Shown piece after piece: positions 34,925-44,824 of a stretch of 64,000 nt of DNA. Numbering within the stretch: position 1 is the stretch's first letter; each line of letters begins with the position of its first letter. Made by a program: the position numbers and the translations under genes. This DNA comes from CAZPRY01 sp964589175. GTDB taxonomy: Bacteria; Fidelibacterota; UBA2242. The stretch covers positions 5,174 through 69,173 of the forward strand of contig CAZPRY010000020.1 of assembly GCA_964589175.1 (NCBI GenBank), given 5' to 3'. The notes beneath the pieces were generated by a model. That model made no database searches, had not been told where the DNA came from, and was given only the letters and a program-made list of their open reading frames with translations.

Positions 34925-36316
34925 CTAGAACATCCGGTCCCAGGGCGGCAGCTGCCCGGGCGTTTGCTTCAGAATCGCCAGTACATCTTCGGGCAGGAAT
35001 TGTTTTAGTATAACCAGGCGGAAGGCATATTCTCCAAACCATTCGTCGGTCATGACCAGGAAGCCCTTGTGGCCCTTGTCCTCGCCCCAGCTGTTCTCGA
35101 GCAGCCATTTGGTCGACGCGCCGCTAGCCGATGTATCGACTCCGACAAGCGCCATACCGTGTGACGAACCGCTGTCGTAAGTCAGGATGCGTTGTTCTTT
35201 GTCCATCGCGAACGGTACCCCGAAAACGGCCTCGTAATCGTGCAGGTTCAGGGCCAGGAAGCCGCGTTCGCTGTCGAGCTGCTTGCCGACGTCGCAGGAG
35301 AAATACATCGGTTCGTCGGCCAGAATCGAGGCTTTGGCGTAGCGTTTCAAATCCTCAGCCGGCAGGTTGATGAAAGTCCAGTTCGGGCTGTCGAAAAGAT
35401 TGCGGTCGTATTGAATTTCGTAGAGCCGGTTGTATTCCCGGCTTGGATCGTTCATCAGCATAACATAAGCGCCCAAGTCGAAGTCGACCACCGTTCTAAA
35501 GAACTTAAGCGGTGTAAAAGTACCGGCGTTGAGCAGCTTGTCGTCTTTGTCGGTGTAGCGCCATTCGAATTCGTCTGGCGGCGTTCCGAGAGAGATGACT
35601 AGAATGCGGTAGATCTCGGCCAGCATCGCGGCTTTTTCCTTTTCGAGCGCCTTGTAGTTTTTACCTTCGTCGTTCATGCGCCGCAGGGTCATTCCCTGTT
35701 CGCGCAGCTTACGTTTCAGCAGAGTGCGCATCGTTTTGGTATTTTCGCTGTTCAGGGATTCGGGCATAATCTCGGCCGGAACCAGCCCGTACTTCTCCAG
35801 CAGGCTAGGCATCATAGTCCACACGCCGCCGTCCTGGATCGGATGCTCGAAGAGCCAATCGACTTCGCGGTCGTCGAATTTCCTGCTGCGTGTCTGGATT
35901 ACGGCTTCGAGAAAAAGGTTAGCCTTCTCAAATTGGTCCCAGAAGAACAGGTAATTCTGCGAGAATTCGAAATCCTTCAGATTGTATTTTGCAACTACTT
36001 TGGGGCGCAGGACGTTCAGGGCGGTGAAGAGCCAGCAGCGCCCGGAGGATTTCTGATCGGTAATGCCCGGCGTCTTGATCGTGTGCGCAAAATGGTAATC
36101 TATCTTGCCGGCCAGTTCACGATTCAGGGCTAGTTTGTCGATCTCGTTGTTGGTTACGGCGTTTTGCATGGAGCGCGCATAGTTATCCATTTTCAACGAA
36201 GTCTGAATTTCTTCGAGCATTTTCGGGGAGATGGCGCCCTCCTGGGCGAAGGTAAGATTGCCGGTCGTAGCCAGGACGAGTAATAGAGTCAAAGCCGGGA
36301 AGATGGTCTTTTGCAT
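34925..36316 (-). CDS. secreted C1B peptidase (bleomycin hydrolase-like)
   Basis: A 463-residue cysteine peptidase of the bleomycin-hydrolase/aminopeptidase C family with an added signal peptide (MQKTIFPALTLLLVLATT). The catalytic Cys is in QKSSGRCWLFTALN, the His in SSHGMALVGVD and the Asn in LENSWGEDKGHKG. GGAGA precedes the ATG at 36316, so the longer reading frame to 36427 is not used. Family members in anaerobes trim oligopeptides. The signal peptide suggests periplasmic or surface action. Confidence 0.88.
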   Translation of the reverse strand: MQKTIFPALTLLLVLATTGNLTFAQEGAISPKMLEEIQTSLKMDNYARSMQNAVTNNEIDKLALNRELAGKIDYHFAHTIKTPGITDQKSSGRCWLFTALNVLRPKVVAKYNLKDFEFSQNYLFFWDQFEKANLFLEAVIQTRSRKFDDREVDWLFEHPIQDGGVWTMMPSLLEKYGLVPAEIMPESLNSENTKTMRTLLKRKLREQGMTLRRMNDEGKNYKALEKEKAAMLAEIYRILVISLGTPPDEFEWRYTDKDDKLLNAGTFTPLKFFRTVVDFDLGAYVMLMNDPSREYNRLYEIQYDRNLFDSPNWTFINLPAEDLKRYAKASILADEPMYFSCDVGKQLDSERGFLALNLHDYEAVFGVPFAMDKEQRILTYDSGSSHGMALVGVDTSASGASTKWLLENSWGEDKGHKGFLVMTDEWFGEYAFRLVILKQFLPEDVLAILKQTPGQLPPWDRMF

Positions 36317-36630
36317 CGGTGTTCTCCGGGTAAAATTGAAAATTCGAAATGATTTTTGGGCGAGATTGGAATGCTGTGTAAGTTTCATACTCGGACTAAA
36401 GATATTTCCATTGAGATGAAATGGCAAGGTGATTTTTTATTGAAGGAGTAGCCACAGAGAACACACCTGCCCGACCGAGGCCACTCAGGCGGGGAGATTA
36501 CAGAGAATCGTTGTTCATTTTAATGGGTGAAATCAATTTGGATGGATTAAGTAAATGTAAGAAAATTACTTTGTTATTTTCTGTGAACTAAGTGGCTTGT
36601 AAAAGATTCGGATTATCGGGGCAGTGACCT
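36317..36630. other. 314-bp spacer with a REP-like repeat
   Basis: Upstream region of the peptidase gene (minus) and downstream region of the barrel gene (minus). It holds the 28-bp repeat at 36466-36493 but no gene. Confidence 0.5.
36466..36493 (+). repeat. REP-like 28-bp repeat (copy 1)
   Basis: CCTGCCCGAC, six variable bases and CACTCAGGCGGG. An inverted copy with identical arms lies at 44797-44824, differing only in the six central bases. The arms can form a short imperfect hairpin. Confidence 0.6.
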
Positions 36631-37533
36631 TCAGAGCGAATAGACGATTTGCAGCAGCGCCTTGGCCAGGTTGAAGCTGCCCGTATTGTCATCCGAGAAA
36701 TCCAGCGAGATCCGGTTGCGGAAGCTGGTTGTCAGGGCCGCCCGGACGGTCAGGTGATTCCCGGCCAGCAGCTTGGCGCCCAGGGTGAAACTGTGCCAGT
36801 TTTGGACCGGGGCCTGCCGGAATTTATCCAGGAATTTGGGTAAACCCTGCTCGAAGGCGTATTCGCTGATGAGCTGCAAACGCGGACGCAGGAGGTAACT
36901 GCCGCCCAAACCGGCGGACAGCAGGTAATCCTGGTCGGTAAAAGTGAGGGCGCTTTTGTTTTGAACGTCGATCAGGGTGTATAGAAATTCACCGGTGATG
37001 ATCCAGCGCCGGACGATTGAAGTGGCATTGACCAGCAGCGCGGCGTCATCCCGGTAGGTAATCTCTTCATCGGCAAAGCGTGGGAGCGTCGAGCGCATCC
37101 AGCGTCCGCCCAGGCTGAGAGCAACCGGGACGATGGGATAGCGGGTGGTGATCAGGCGAGCGGTGGCGCTGTAGTCCTCGAAACCGTCCGTGCGGATGTT
37201 TTCGGGGTGCGTGATTGCATCCCGCATCGGAACCGCCCAGCTCCATTGCCGCGGCAGTCGCAGGTCCAGTTGAAGGCGATTGAACAGGGTGGCTCCCAGC
37301 AGAAGCGAGGCCTGGAATTCGTTGTCGGAGTAGATGTAATCGTAATCGCGAAGACGTCCCTCGATTCCGAAACGCAGGCTGTTTGCTCGGGTTTCGATGG
37401 CGGAGTTGAGGTAAAGGAAATCGTTCTCGGAGAAGCTCTGAAAAGAGTTCAACTGGGCGCGGATCGTCAACGGCAGAAGCAGAAACAGGAGATAAAAAAC
37501 ACGTTTGGGCATGGTGTAAATTACAGTTTTCAT
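36631..37533 (-). CDS. outer-membrane barrel-like protein
   Basis: A 300-residue protein with an N-terminal signal peptide (VFYLLFLLLPLTIRAQ) and alternating aromatic strands (FSVRFGIE-type, YDYIYSDNEFQ, LQLDLRLPRQW) ending in an aromatic-rich strand, as in outer-membrane barrels. The C-terminal residue is Leu rather than Phe. No ribosome-binding site is clear for any start, and the ATG at 37512 is an alternative. It is the downstream partner of the amidase gene but separated from it by a strong terminator. Function unknown. Confidence 0.65.
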   Translation of the reverse strand: MKTVIYTMPKRVFYLLFLLLPLTIRAQLNSFQSFSENDFLYLNSAIETRANSLRFGIEGRLRDYDYIYSDNEFQASLLLGATLFNRLQLDLRLPRQWSWAVPMRDAITHPENIRTDGFEDYSATARLITTRYPIVPVALSLGGRWMRSTLPRFADEEITYRDDAALLVNATSIVRRWIITGEFLYTLIDVQNKSALTFTDQDYLLSAGLGGSYLLRPRLQLISEYAFEQGLPKFLDKFRQAPVQNWHSFTLGAKLLAGNHLTVRAALTTSFRNRISLDFSDDNTGSFNLAKALLQIVYSL

Positions 37534-37543
37534 GAAAAACAAA

Positions 37544-37571
37544 AAAGCCCGGCGTTTAAAGACCGGGCTTT
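37544..37571 (-). terminator. intrinsic terminator of the amidase operon
   Basis: AAAGCCCGG/CCGGGCTTT stem with a 10-base loop and a TTTTTTGTTTTT tract on the minus strand. It lies between the amidase gene stop (37595) and the barrel gene start, so the barrel gene needs its own promoter. Confidence 0.85.
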
Positions 37572-37594
37572 CGAGATGCTCATGAGTTTTAAGG

Positions 37595-40138
37595 CTATTT
37601 CAGCAAAATGCATTTTTGGCTGGTGCTAAAACCTTCGGCCTGAATGCGGATCAGGTACACGCCGGAACCCACATCCGAAGCATCCCACTGTATGGAGTAA
37701 CTGCCGGCGGGTTGCGCCCTGTCTACCAGCGTCTGTACCCGCTGACCGGCGAGATTATAGACGGCCAGGTTTACGAGACCGGAAGCCGGCAGGCGATAAC
37801 TGATCGTCGTGCTAGGATTGAATGGGTTCGGGTAGTTCTGCAGCAACGGGAAGGACTCCGGGTGCTTTCCGCCCTCAGCCGCGATGGCGACGGCGACCGG
37901 CGTCACAAAGCGCAGGTCGTCGAAGTACAGCGTCCCGGATTTGGCGGCCTCCGGGTTTGTTGAATTGTAGGTCAGCTGGAAGCTATCGATGCGCAGATTG
38001 TTGCCCAGAATACCATCGCCGAGATCGGACCATTGGCCGGTGCCATCGTTGGCCAGATCCCAGGAGACCAGTTTCCAGCCCAGCCAGTCGAGCGTGTACC
38101 AGAGGCTGGCCTCGTGCTGTGTGCCGTCGTCCAAAGCGAAGCGGAATTGGTTGTTGTTGCCGTCGCCGAAGACGTAGACCTGCAGAATGACGTTGTTATC
38201 GAAGTAGATGTTTTTGGGTGTCGTGTTATCGGCCAGGTAGTCCCGCAGCAGCCACTCGCCCGCGTCGAGTTTCCAACTATAGCAAATCTGCATCGACTGG
38301 TTGCTAGCAGTGAGAAGATTAACGATCTCGTTATCCCGGTCGCGGGAGCTCAGCGTATCCTCCTCGAGGCCGGTGGTACTGCCGCTGTAGCCGGGCGTCT
38401 TCCAGTTTGTAATCACGCCGGATTCGAAATCATCGATATTGGTGATATTCCAATCGACCACGCCGGTGCGGAAACTGAGCGTTTTCTTGGTGGCGACCTC
38501 GTTCCCGAAACGGTCCTTCAGGCCGGGATTGATGCGGATTTTATAGGTCTGGTCGCTTTTCAGTTTTTCCTGTGGGAAAAGCGCCACAATGCTCTGCTTG
38601 TTGACGATGTAATTGCCGATCGTAAAGGGGACGAAATAGTTGTTGGCATATTCCTCGATCTGGAAAATTTCCACAGTGAGGGCGCTCTCTGCCAGAATTT
38701 CGTCATAGGTCAAACTGATCAGCGGCAGCAATTCGACGTCCTTCTGATTATAGATTGGATAATTGGTCAGGAGATAAGGCGCGGTGATGTCCGCTGCGCT
38801 GGAGGAAAAATGCAGCACGAAATCGTCGCCGCCGGTGCCGTCGTTATTGCCGTCGAGTTGCAGCCCGTAAATATCGAGAGCGCTGCCCGCGATGGTAAAT
38901 GTGTAATCGGTTTCGAAGGCGAAGGTATCGGTTTGAACGCTGACATTCATCAGGTTTTCGGCCCAGGTGAAGGTCAGGGGCGCGGCGGGATCGGTGTAGC
39001 TCGCTATCCGGACGCTGGTCGTGTCCATCGGTTTGGTAAAGCTGATTTTAATCGCCTCCCAGGCGGGATAGGCCTGGGTGCCCTCGGCCGGGGTATTGGA
39101 TTTGACGAACGGCGGCTGGTTGGAAAAGAGTTTGAAATCCTGGAAATTGTAAAAGCCTTCACTGATCGTGACGTTGGCGCTGTCGGGGTAATATCCCTCG
39201 GCTTCCACAACGACGCTATAATCACCCGGCGCCAGGCTATCGAAGAAGAAAAATCCGTTGTTCATGCTGTCGCCGCGAAAGACCCGGCCGACCGGCTTGA
39301 GGGTGACCGTGATATTGTTAACCGGTCTGTATTTATCCTTGGTGCTGCTGAGGTAGAAGTAGGGGACTTCCTCGAATGAATCGCGCACGATGCCCGCCAG
39401 ATTGCGGCTCGGAAACATATCCACATCGAAATAATGCAGAAAGGACTTAGCCAGCGCCCAGGCCTCGCTTTTCTTATAAGATTTGTTCTGCAGGCGCCAG
39501 GATTCCGGAATATAATCGTGAAACGAGCCTTCCGAAAGCGTGCCGGGCATGGTCAGGGTTCGAAGGACACCGAGTCCCTGCCCGTTCCATTCCGGGTAGA
39601 AACTCCAGTCGCCGCGCACGGATCTACTTGTAGTACGATTGGCGGAGTAGAGTTGGTTGGCCATGATCGTTGCCATTTCGCCCGATTCCGGGAACAGCGC
39701 GCCGGTGACCGTCTGGCCGAAGTAGGAGTTGTAACCCGTCACGCCCAAATCCCAGCCGCGATAAAGCATCAGGGTCGAATTCCGTTCTCCGTTGTAGCCG
39801 TTGCTGTGGATCGAATGGAAGACATCGGCGCCGAACTGGTTGGCTAGCCGGTCGCGTTCGGATAAGCTGAGATCATCTGTTATTCCATCATTGCCGTAGC
39901 GCGTGAGCTTCACGTTTGCGCCTAAGTTCGAGAGAATTTCATCCAGGTATTTGGCTTTACTGAGATTGCTTTCCGATTCCCAGAAGCCGGTGACTTCAAT
40001 GAAACGATCGTCTGATTCGTGTCCGCCGTGCCCGGGGTCGATGCAGATGCGGATGTCCGTCAAATCCTGGGCATTCAATAAAATTGTAAAACCAAGGGTC
40101 AGAGTCATGAGGGTCCGAATTAAAATTTTCTTAGTCAT
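37595..40138 (-). CDS. secreted N-acetylmuramoyl-L-alanine amidase with sorting domain
   Basis: An 847-residue protein. A signal peptide (TLMTLTLGFTILLNAQ) precedes an Amidase_3-type domain (about 22-240): zinc-binding region CIDPGHGGHES, HSIHSNG and SEGSFHD. A carboxypeptidase-regulatory-like segment and several Ig-like beta domains follow (about 260-560), then a jelly-roll-like region and a C-terminal sorting domain with LLQNYPNPFNPSTTISYRL and GVYLIRI. This tail marks type IX-like secretion in FCB bacteria. The enzyme cuts peptidoglycan cross-bridging at the amide bond, here probably at the cell surface or outside. It overlaps the upstream beta-propeller gene by 8 bases. Confidence 0.9.
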   Translation of the reverse strand: MTKKILIRTLMTLTLGFTILLNAQDLTDIRICIDPGHGGHESDDRFIEVTGFWESESNLSKAKYLDEILSNLGANVKLTRYGNDGITDDLSLSERDRLANQFGADVFHSIHSNGYNGERNSTLMLYRGWDLGVTGYNSYFGQTVTGALFPESGEMATIMANQLYSANRTTSRSVRGDWSFYPEWNGQGLGVLRTLTMPGTLSEGSFHDYIPESWRLQNKSYKKSEAWALAKSFLHYFDVDMFPSRNLAGIVRDSFEEVPYFYLSSTKDKYRPVNNITVTLKPVGRVFRGDSMNNGFFFFDSLAPGDYSVVVEAEGYYPDSANVTISEGFYNFQDFKLFSNQPPFVKSNTPAEGTQAYPAWEAIKISFTKPMDTTSVRIASYTDPAAPLTFTWAENLMNVSVQTDTFAFETDYTFTIAGSALDIYGLQLDGNNDGTGGDDFVLHFSSSAADITAPYLLTNYPIYNQKDVELLPLISLTYDEILAESALTVEIFQIEEYANNYFVPFTIGNYIVNKQSIVALFPQEKLKSDQTYKIRINPGLKDRFGNEVATKKTLSFRTGVVDWNITNIDDFESGVITNWKTPGYSGSTTGLEEDTLSSRDRDNEIVNLLTASNQSMQICYSWKLDAGEWLLRDYLADNTTPKNIYFDNNVILQVYVFGDGNNNQFRFALDDGTQHEASLWYTLDWLGWKLVSWDLANDGTGQWSDLGDGILGNNLRIDSFQLTYNSTNPEAAKSGTLYFDDLRFVTPVAVAIAAEGGKHPESFPLLQNYPNPFNPSTTISYRLPASGLVNLAVYNLAGQRVQTLVDRAQPAGSYSIQWDASDVGSGVYLIRIQAEGFSTSQKCILLK

Positions 40139-41081
40139 TGATCTCGACCTCCATGATCTCGATCGTTCCGGCGAGGGTGTCATAGGCGACGCGCTTCATA
40201 TCGGGCGACCAGGCGGGATGCAGCTCCAGCTGGTCGCTTGTGTCGGTGAGCTGCACGCGGGTCTTGCCGTCACTGGTCACGGCCCAGATATCGGCGGCGG
40301 TGTAAAAATGGCCGTCGTCTGCGGTGATCATGAAGACAATCCATTTACCGTCCGGGCTCCACTTGGGCGCCTCGGTGCGGCCCAGCTCGGCCAGCAAGTT
40401 GCCGTCCAGATCGGTGATAAAGCTGCCGCTGCCGGCGATTGTGAAAAGCAGACGCTGGCCGTCCGGGGAGGCTGAAGCCCAGAGGTACTGTTCGCGGCCG
40501 GTTTGGGACAAGGGCGTGATTGCCCGGCTTCGGCCGTTTTGATAAACGATAATGCGTTCATTGCTGTTTTCGACGTAGGCGAATACCGTGTTCTGCTGCG
40601 GCGCGGCCGTGCTTTTCGCGCCGTTTGTCTGCGGGGCGAAGGTTCGTACCCGGTTATCGACGCTGTAGAAGACGCGATCCTGATGCATCCGCATCGGCGG
40701 GCTTACCAGGCGTTCCCGATCGGTGAGTATGGCGATCTCGCGCGTGGCGAGATTTTGCTTTCGCAAGGTCGAGTATTTCCTGATGCCCGTGAATTCGTCG
40801 GCGCGAAAGCAGATTTCTTTTCCGTCTTCTGAGAACAGCGGCTCATAGCCTGCGCCGGGGATATCATTCAGTTGCGCGACGGAGGCATTCTCTAAGTCGC
40901 CGAGCCATAATCCGCTGAAACCCGGCCGCGTGAAAAGCAATTGCGAGCCATCCGGGCTGAACTGCGGGAAGGCGAATTCACCCGCGGGCATCGCCCGAAG
41001 CGGTTGATGGGCGATTACAGCGATTGTTTGTGCAAACGTAATGCTGCCCAGAAATATGAATAACAGACCCATTTTTTTCAT
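40131..41081 (-). CDS. TolB-like beta-propeller secreted protein
   Basis: A 316-residue protein with a signal peptide (GLLFIFLGSITFAQ). Several WD40/TolB-like blades carry the SPDG motif (FSPDGSQLLFT, ASPDGQRLLFT, WSPDGKWIVFM, WSPDMKRVAYD). Such propellers mediate protein-protein contacts in the periplasm. It is the first gene of an operon with the amidase, so it may act with the wall-active enzyme. Confidence 0.85.
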   Translation of the reverse strand: MKKMGLLFIFLGSITFAQTIAVIAHQPLRAMPAGEFAFPQFSPDGSQLLFTRPGFSGLWLGDLENASVAQLNDIPGAGYEPLFSEDGKEICFRADEFTGIRKYSTLRKQNLATREIAILTDRERLVSPPMRMHQDRVFYSVDNRVRTFAPQTNGAKSTAAPQQNTVFAYVENSNERIIVYQNGRSRAITPLSQTGREQYLWASASPDGQRLLFTIAGSGSFITDLDGNLLAELGRTEAPKWSPDGKWIVFMITADDGHFYTAADIWAVTSDGKTRVQLTDTSDQLELHPAWSPDMKRVAYDTLAGTIEIMEVEIND

Positions 41082-41371
41082 GTGATTGCTCCTAAGCTTC
41101 GATTTTCAATCAGTTTAATTTAAGGATTTAATAGTAATTGTTCAGGGAAAGTCCGAAAATTATACCGGGGCTCCTTGTTTTGGGCGGTTTAGCGTTTTCC
41201 GACTTTCGTGTTTCCGGTTAAAACAGGAAAAAGGGGGCGCAAAATAGTCGTTTAAATGGAGAGCGCCAACACCTGTTTTTGTAACCCCGGCATCGATATA
41301 TTATCAGAAGAAGGAGTTCCAAGCACGTATATGGAATCGGCATCAAATAAATCATTAGAGGGAGAATACAC

Positions 41372-42145
41372 ATGAGGCATAATCAACGCACATATACTCC
41401 AATCGCGTTAACCTTCATTTCCATTTTACCGCTACTGGCATTAATCGACTGCAGCGGCGTCGATACATCCCGGAAAGAGAATCCCCGGGTGGTCCAGGTC
41501 CTGGCGACCAACATAGAGGGTTTTAAGGTCGCGATGGACATCTACTTTGAAAAAGGCAAAGCCCACAACCACCCAACCTTTGCGATCTGGGTGGAAGACA
41601 TGCAGGAAAATTACATCGAGACGCTCTTTGTGACCCGTTCGCTGGCGACCGGCATCTGGGGCTACGGTGAAATCGCTCCGGGGCGCTGGAAACCCGAACC
41701 CGGGCATAATGTCCGCCCGGCGACGCTGCCCTACTGGCTGCACAAACGCGGTGCTGGCACAATGTTGCTGCCGACCCCGCAAAATCCCGTCACGGATGCC
41801 ATATCGGGTGCGACTCCCGCTGGAGATTTCGTTTTGGAAACCCGCGTTCCGGCCGGAGCCCCCCAGAAATTCCGGCTGCTCATGGAGATTAACCAGATCT
41901 GCGACTGGAACGAGTACTGGACAAACGACCGGTATCCGGATGACCCGGACTATAAGTCGTCCAGCCAGCCGGCCGTGGTCTATGCGGTCACGATCGATCC
42001 TGCCAGCGGTGTTAGCGAATATTATATGAATCCGATCGGTCACAGTCATTATGCGGGAAAAGACGGGAAGTTGTACACCGATTTGACGACGCTGACGACG
42101 GCCCTGCAGATCGCGAATAATATTGTCGTCAAGGTGAAACAATGA
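41372..42145 (+). CDS. secreted DUF2271-like protein
   Basis: A 257-residue protein with an N-terminal membrane segment that contains Cys (LALIDC), not a perfect lipobox. The domain carries WGYGEIAPGRWKPEPGH, DAISGATPAGDFVLETRVP and GHSHYAGKDGKLY. These look like the DUF2271 family, and the ISGAT motif recalls FMN-binding domains. It overlaps the TonB-receptor gene by ATGA, so it is probably a partner of the receptor, for example a surface ligand-handling protein. The function is not known. Confidence 0.6.
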   Translation: MRHNQRTYTPIALTFISILPLLALIDCSGVDTSRKENPRVVQVLATNIEGFKVAMDIYFEKGKAHNHPTFAIWVEDMQENYIETLFVTRSLATGIWGYGEIAPGRWKPEPGHNVRPATLPYWLHKRGAGTMLLPTPQNPVTDAISGATPAGDFVLETRVPAGAPQKFRLLMEINQICDWNEYWTNDRYPDDPDYKSSSQPAVVYAVTIDPASGVSEYYMNPIGHSHYAGKDGKLYTDLTTLTTALQIANNIVVKVKQ

Positions 42146-44565
42146 AACGGCCTATTCAAAGAATCCGGTACATCGCGGTTTTATTGATTGTCGTTCTGGT
42201 GTCGGCGCTGCCGGCTCTGGCCCAATCGGGTATCATTCGCGGACGAGTCTTCGACCAGAAGAACAATGAACCGATGCCGTTCGTGAACGTGATTGTCACC
42301 GGGAGCGATATCGGCACGGCCAGCGACCTGGACGGCAATTTTCTGATCACCGGTCTGGAGCCGGGTTTTTACCGGCTGATGGCTTCCTTTATCGGCTACA
42401 AACTGGCCTATTCCGAGGAAGTGGAAGTCAACAACGCCAAGACCGTATTCATCGAAATTCCGCTTGTACAACAGGCTATCGAATTCGAGGAGGTTGAGGT
42501 GCGGCCGTCGGCATTCAAAAAGATTGCCGAGAGCCCGCTGTCGATCCAGAAAATCCAGATCTCAGACATCGAAAAAGCGCCGGGCGCTAACCGCGATATC
42601 TCGCGCGTCATTCAGTCCTTTCCCGGTGTCGGCTCGACCGTCAGCTATCGTAACGATGTCATCGTGCGCGGCGGCGGACCTAGTGAAAGCCGCTTCTATC
42701 TGGACGGTATCGAAATCCCGACCCTGAACCATTTCGCCACACAGGGCGCCTCGGGCGGGCCGGTCGGTATCATCAATCCCGATTTCATCCAGTCGGTCGA
42801 TTACTACTCGAGCGCTTTCCCGGCCGACCGCGGCAATGCCCTCAGCGCTGTCTTCGACTTCAAGCAAAAAGAGGGCAACCGCGACCGGACAAACCATCGT
42901 GGAGTCGTTGGCGCCTCCGAAATCGCCTATACGATGGACGGCCCGTTCGGGCAGAAAAGCAGCTATCTGCTGTCGGTACGGCGCTCCTATCTGCAGTTTC
43001 TGTTCGATGCTATCGGCCTGCCGTTTTTGCCTACTTTCAATGATTACCAATTTAAATGGACCACCGCTTTCGACAGCAAGAACAAACTGACGATCCTGAG
43101 CCTTGGGGCGCTGGATCAGAACCGCCTGAATCTCGGTATCGATAAACCGACTGAGGAGCAGCAGTACATTCTCAATTACCTGCCCGAAACCGACCAGTGG
43201 AACTACATGATCGGCGCCGCTTATACCCATTTCCGCGGCAAGAGCTTCCAGACTTATGTCCTGAGCCGCAATATGCTCAATAACAAGTCCTATAAATATC
43301 TGAACAACGATGACAGCGATGAAGCCAACAAAATCCAGGACTACCTTTCGCAGGAGATCGAAAACAAGTTTCGTTTCGAGAACACCTATAGAAATAAAGG
43401 CTATCGCATCAACTTCGGATGGAACCTGGATTACGTCAAGTATAACAACACAACCTACCAGAAAATCTTCGTCAGCAACTCTGTCGTAGAGAAGAATTAT
43501 GATTCGGACCTACAGTTGTTCAAATGGGGGCTTTTCGGCCAAGTCAGCAAGGCTTTTTTCCGCGATCAGTTGTCACTCTCGTTGGGCCTGCGCACCGATG
43601 CCAACAATTACTCAGAGAGCATGTCCAGGCTGCGCGACCAGTTCTCACCGCGTTTTTCGGCGTCTTATATTCTTTCGCGAAATTTGAACCTGAACTTCAG
43701 CACAGGCCGCTTTTATCAATTGCCGGCCTATACTTCGCTCGGCTATCGCGATGCCGGCGGCGTCCTGGTCAATAAGCAGAACCGGCTGAAATACATTGAG
43801 GCCGACCACATCGTAGCCGGGTTTGAATACCTCTTCAACCTGGATTCACGCGTGACCGTCGAGGGTTTTTATAAACGCTATAGTGATTACCCGTTCTCTG
43901 TGCTGGATTCGATCAGCTTGGCGAACAAAGGCGGCGACTACGGCAGCATCGGCGATGAGGAGGTTGTCTCGACCAGCGAGGGCCGCGCCTACGGATTCGA
44001 GGTTTCGGGCCGCTACCGGCTCTGGAAAAATATGCGAACCATTTTTGCTTATACCTATGTCCGTAGCGAGTTCGAGGATTTTTACGGTAAACTCGTGCCC
44101 AGTTCCTGGGACAGCCGCCATATCCTGACCGTCACCGCCATGAAACCGTTGCCGCGTAACTGGCAGGCCGGCTTCAAATGGCGCTTCACCGGCGGGCTGC
44201 CCTATACGCCCTACGATCTGCAGCAGTCGTCGCTGGTTTCGGCCTGGGATACGCAGGGGCGACCGTTCTGGGATTTCAGCCGCTACAATGCCGAACGTTT
44301 GAAAAGCTCAAACCAGCTGGACATCCGGGTCGACAAAAGTTTTTATTTTACAAAATGGCGTTTGCTCGTCTATCTCGATATTCAGAATGCGCTCAATTTC
44401 CAGGCCGAGTCACCGGACATTCTGGTGCCGCGCAGAGATGGAAACGGGAACGCGATTATCGTCAATCCCGAAGATCCTCCGGCCGGGCAGCGCTATGATT
44501 TGCAGCGCCTGGCGAATGTCAGCGGCACGGTGCTGCCCACGATCGGCATTACGGTGGATTTTTAA
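42142..44565 (+). CDS. TonB-dependent receptor with carboxypeptidase-like N-terminus
   Basis: An 807-residue outer-membrane receptor. After a signal peptide (IAVLLIVVLVSALPALAQ), residues about 29-115 form a CarboxypepD_reg-like domain (IIRGRVFDQKNNEPMPFVNV). The plug domain follows (VIVRGGGPSESRFYLDGIEI), then a large beta barrel ending VLPTIGITVDF with a C-terminal Phe. The SusC-type TonB box is not evident. It should import a large substrate or cofactor with TonB energy. The upstream DUF2271-like gene is its probable partner. Confidence 0.9.
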   Translation: MKRPIQRIRYIAVLLIVVLVSALPALAQSGIIRGRVFDQKNNEPMPFVNVIVTGSDIGTASDLDGNFLITGLEPGFYRLMASFIGYKLAYSEEVEVNNAKTVFIEIPLVQQAIEFEEVEVRPSAFKKIAESPLSIQKIQISDIEKAPGANRDISRVIQSFPGVGSTVSYRNDVIVRGGGPSESRFYLDGIEIPTLNHFATQGASGGPVGIINPDFIQSVDYYSSAFPADRGNALSAVFDFKQKEGNRDRTNHRGVVGASEIAYTMDGPFGQKSSYLLSVRRSYLQFLFDAIGLPFLPTFNDYQFKWTTAFDSKNKLTILSLGALDQNRLNLGIDKPTEEQQYILNYLPETDQWNYMIGAAYTHFRGKSFQTYVLSRNMLNNKSYKYLNNDDSDEANKIQDYLSQEIENKFRFENTYRNKGYRINFGWNLDYVKYNNTTYQKIFVSNSVVEKNYDSDLQLFKWGLFGQVSKAFFRDQLSLSLGLRTDANNYSESMSRLRDQFSPRFSASYILSRNLNLNFSTGRFYQLPAYTSLGYRDAGGVLVNKQNRLKYIEADHIVAGFEYLFNLDSRVTVEGFYKRYSDYPFSVLDSISLANKGGDYGSIGDEEVVSTSEGRAYGFEVSGRYRLWKNMRTIFAYTYVRSEFEDFYGKLVPSSWDSRHILTVTAMKPLPRNWQAGFKWRFTGGLPYTPYDLQQSSLVSAWDTQGRPFWDFSRYNAERLKSSNQLDIRVDKSFYFTKWRLLVYLDIQNALNFQAESPDILVPRRDGNGNAIIVNPEDPPAGQRYDLQRLANVSGTVLPTIGITVDF

Positions 44566-44645
44566 AAATTCGTCTTTCCGTATGATCTAAATGTAGCCCG
44601 GGCATTCCAGCCTGGGGCTTCCAGGCAATATCTCGCAGGGCAGCG

Positions 44646-44667
44646 ATGCAAACATGAGTGTTTGCAT
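44646..44667. repeat. perfect hairpin, 9-bp arms
   Basis: ATGCAAACA and TGTTTGCAT around a TGAG loop. Confidence 0.75.
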
Positions 44668-44701
44668 TCCAGCTGCGGTCACAGCCGTCAGGTGAAAACC
44701 G

Positions 44702-44774
44702 AAAACCCGGTTTCAGCCCGACGTAAAAAACTATCGATACCGAAAAAACTTACGCATCGGGTCAACCGGGTTTT
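44702..44774. repeat. long stem-loop element
   Basis: AAAACCCGGTT (44702-44712) pairs perfectly with AACCGGGTTTT (44764-44774). Inside, CCCGAcGTAA pairs with TTACgcaTCGGG in an inner stem with a two-base bulge. This could be a transposon-like miniature element or structured RNA. Confidence 0.7.
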
Positions 44775-44796
44775 GTAAGTGACGAAAGCAATTTAG

Positions 44797-44824
44797 CCCG
44801 CCTGAGTGACATAAGTCGGGCAGG
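44797..44824 (-). repeat. REP-like 28-bp repeat (copy 2)
   Basis: Inverted copy of 36466-36493 with identical 10- and 12-base arms and a different six-base centre. Confidence 0.6.
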
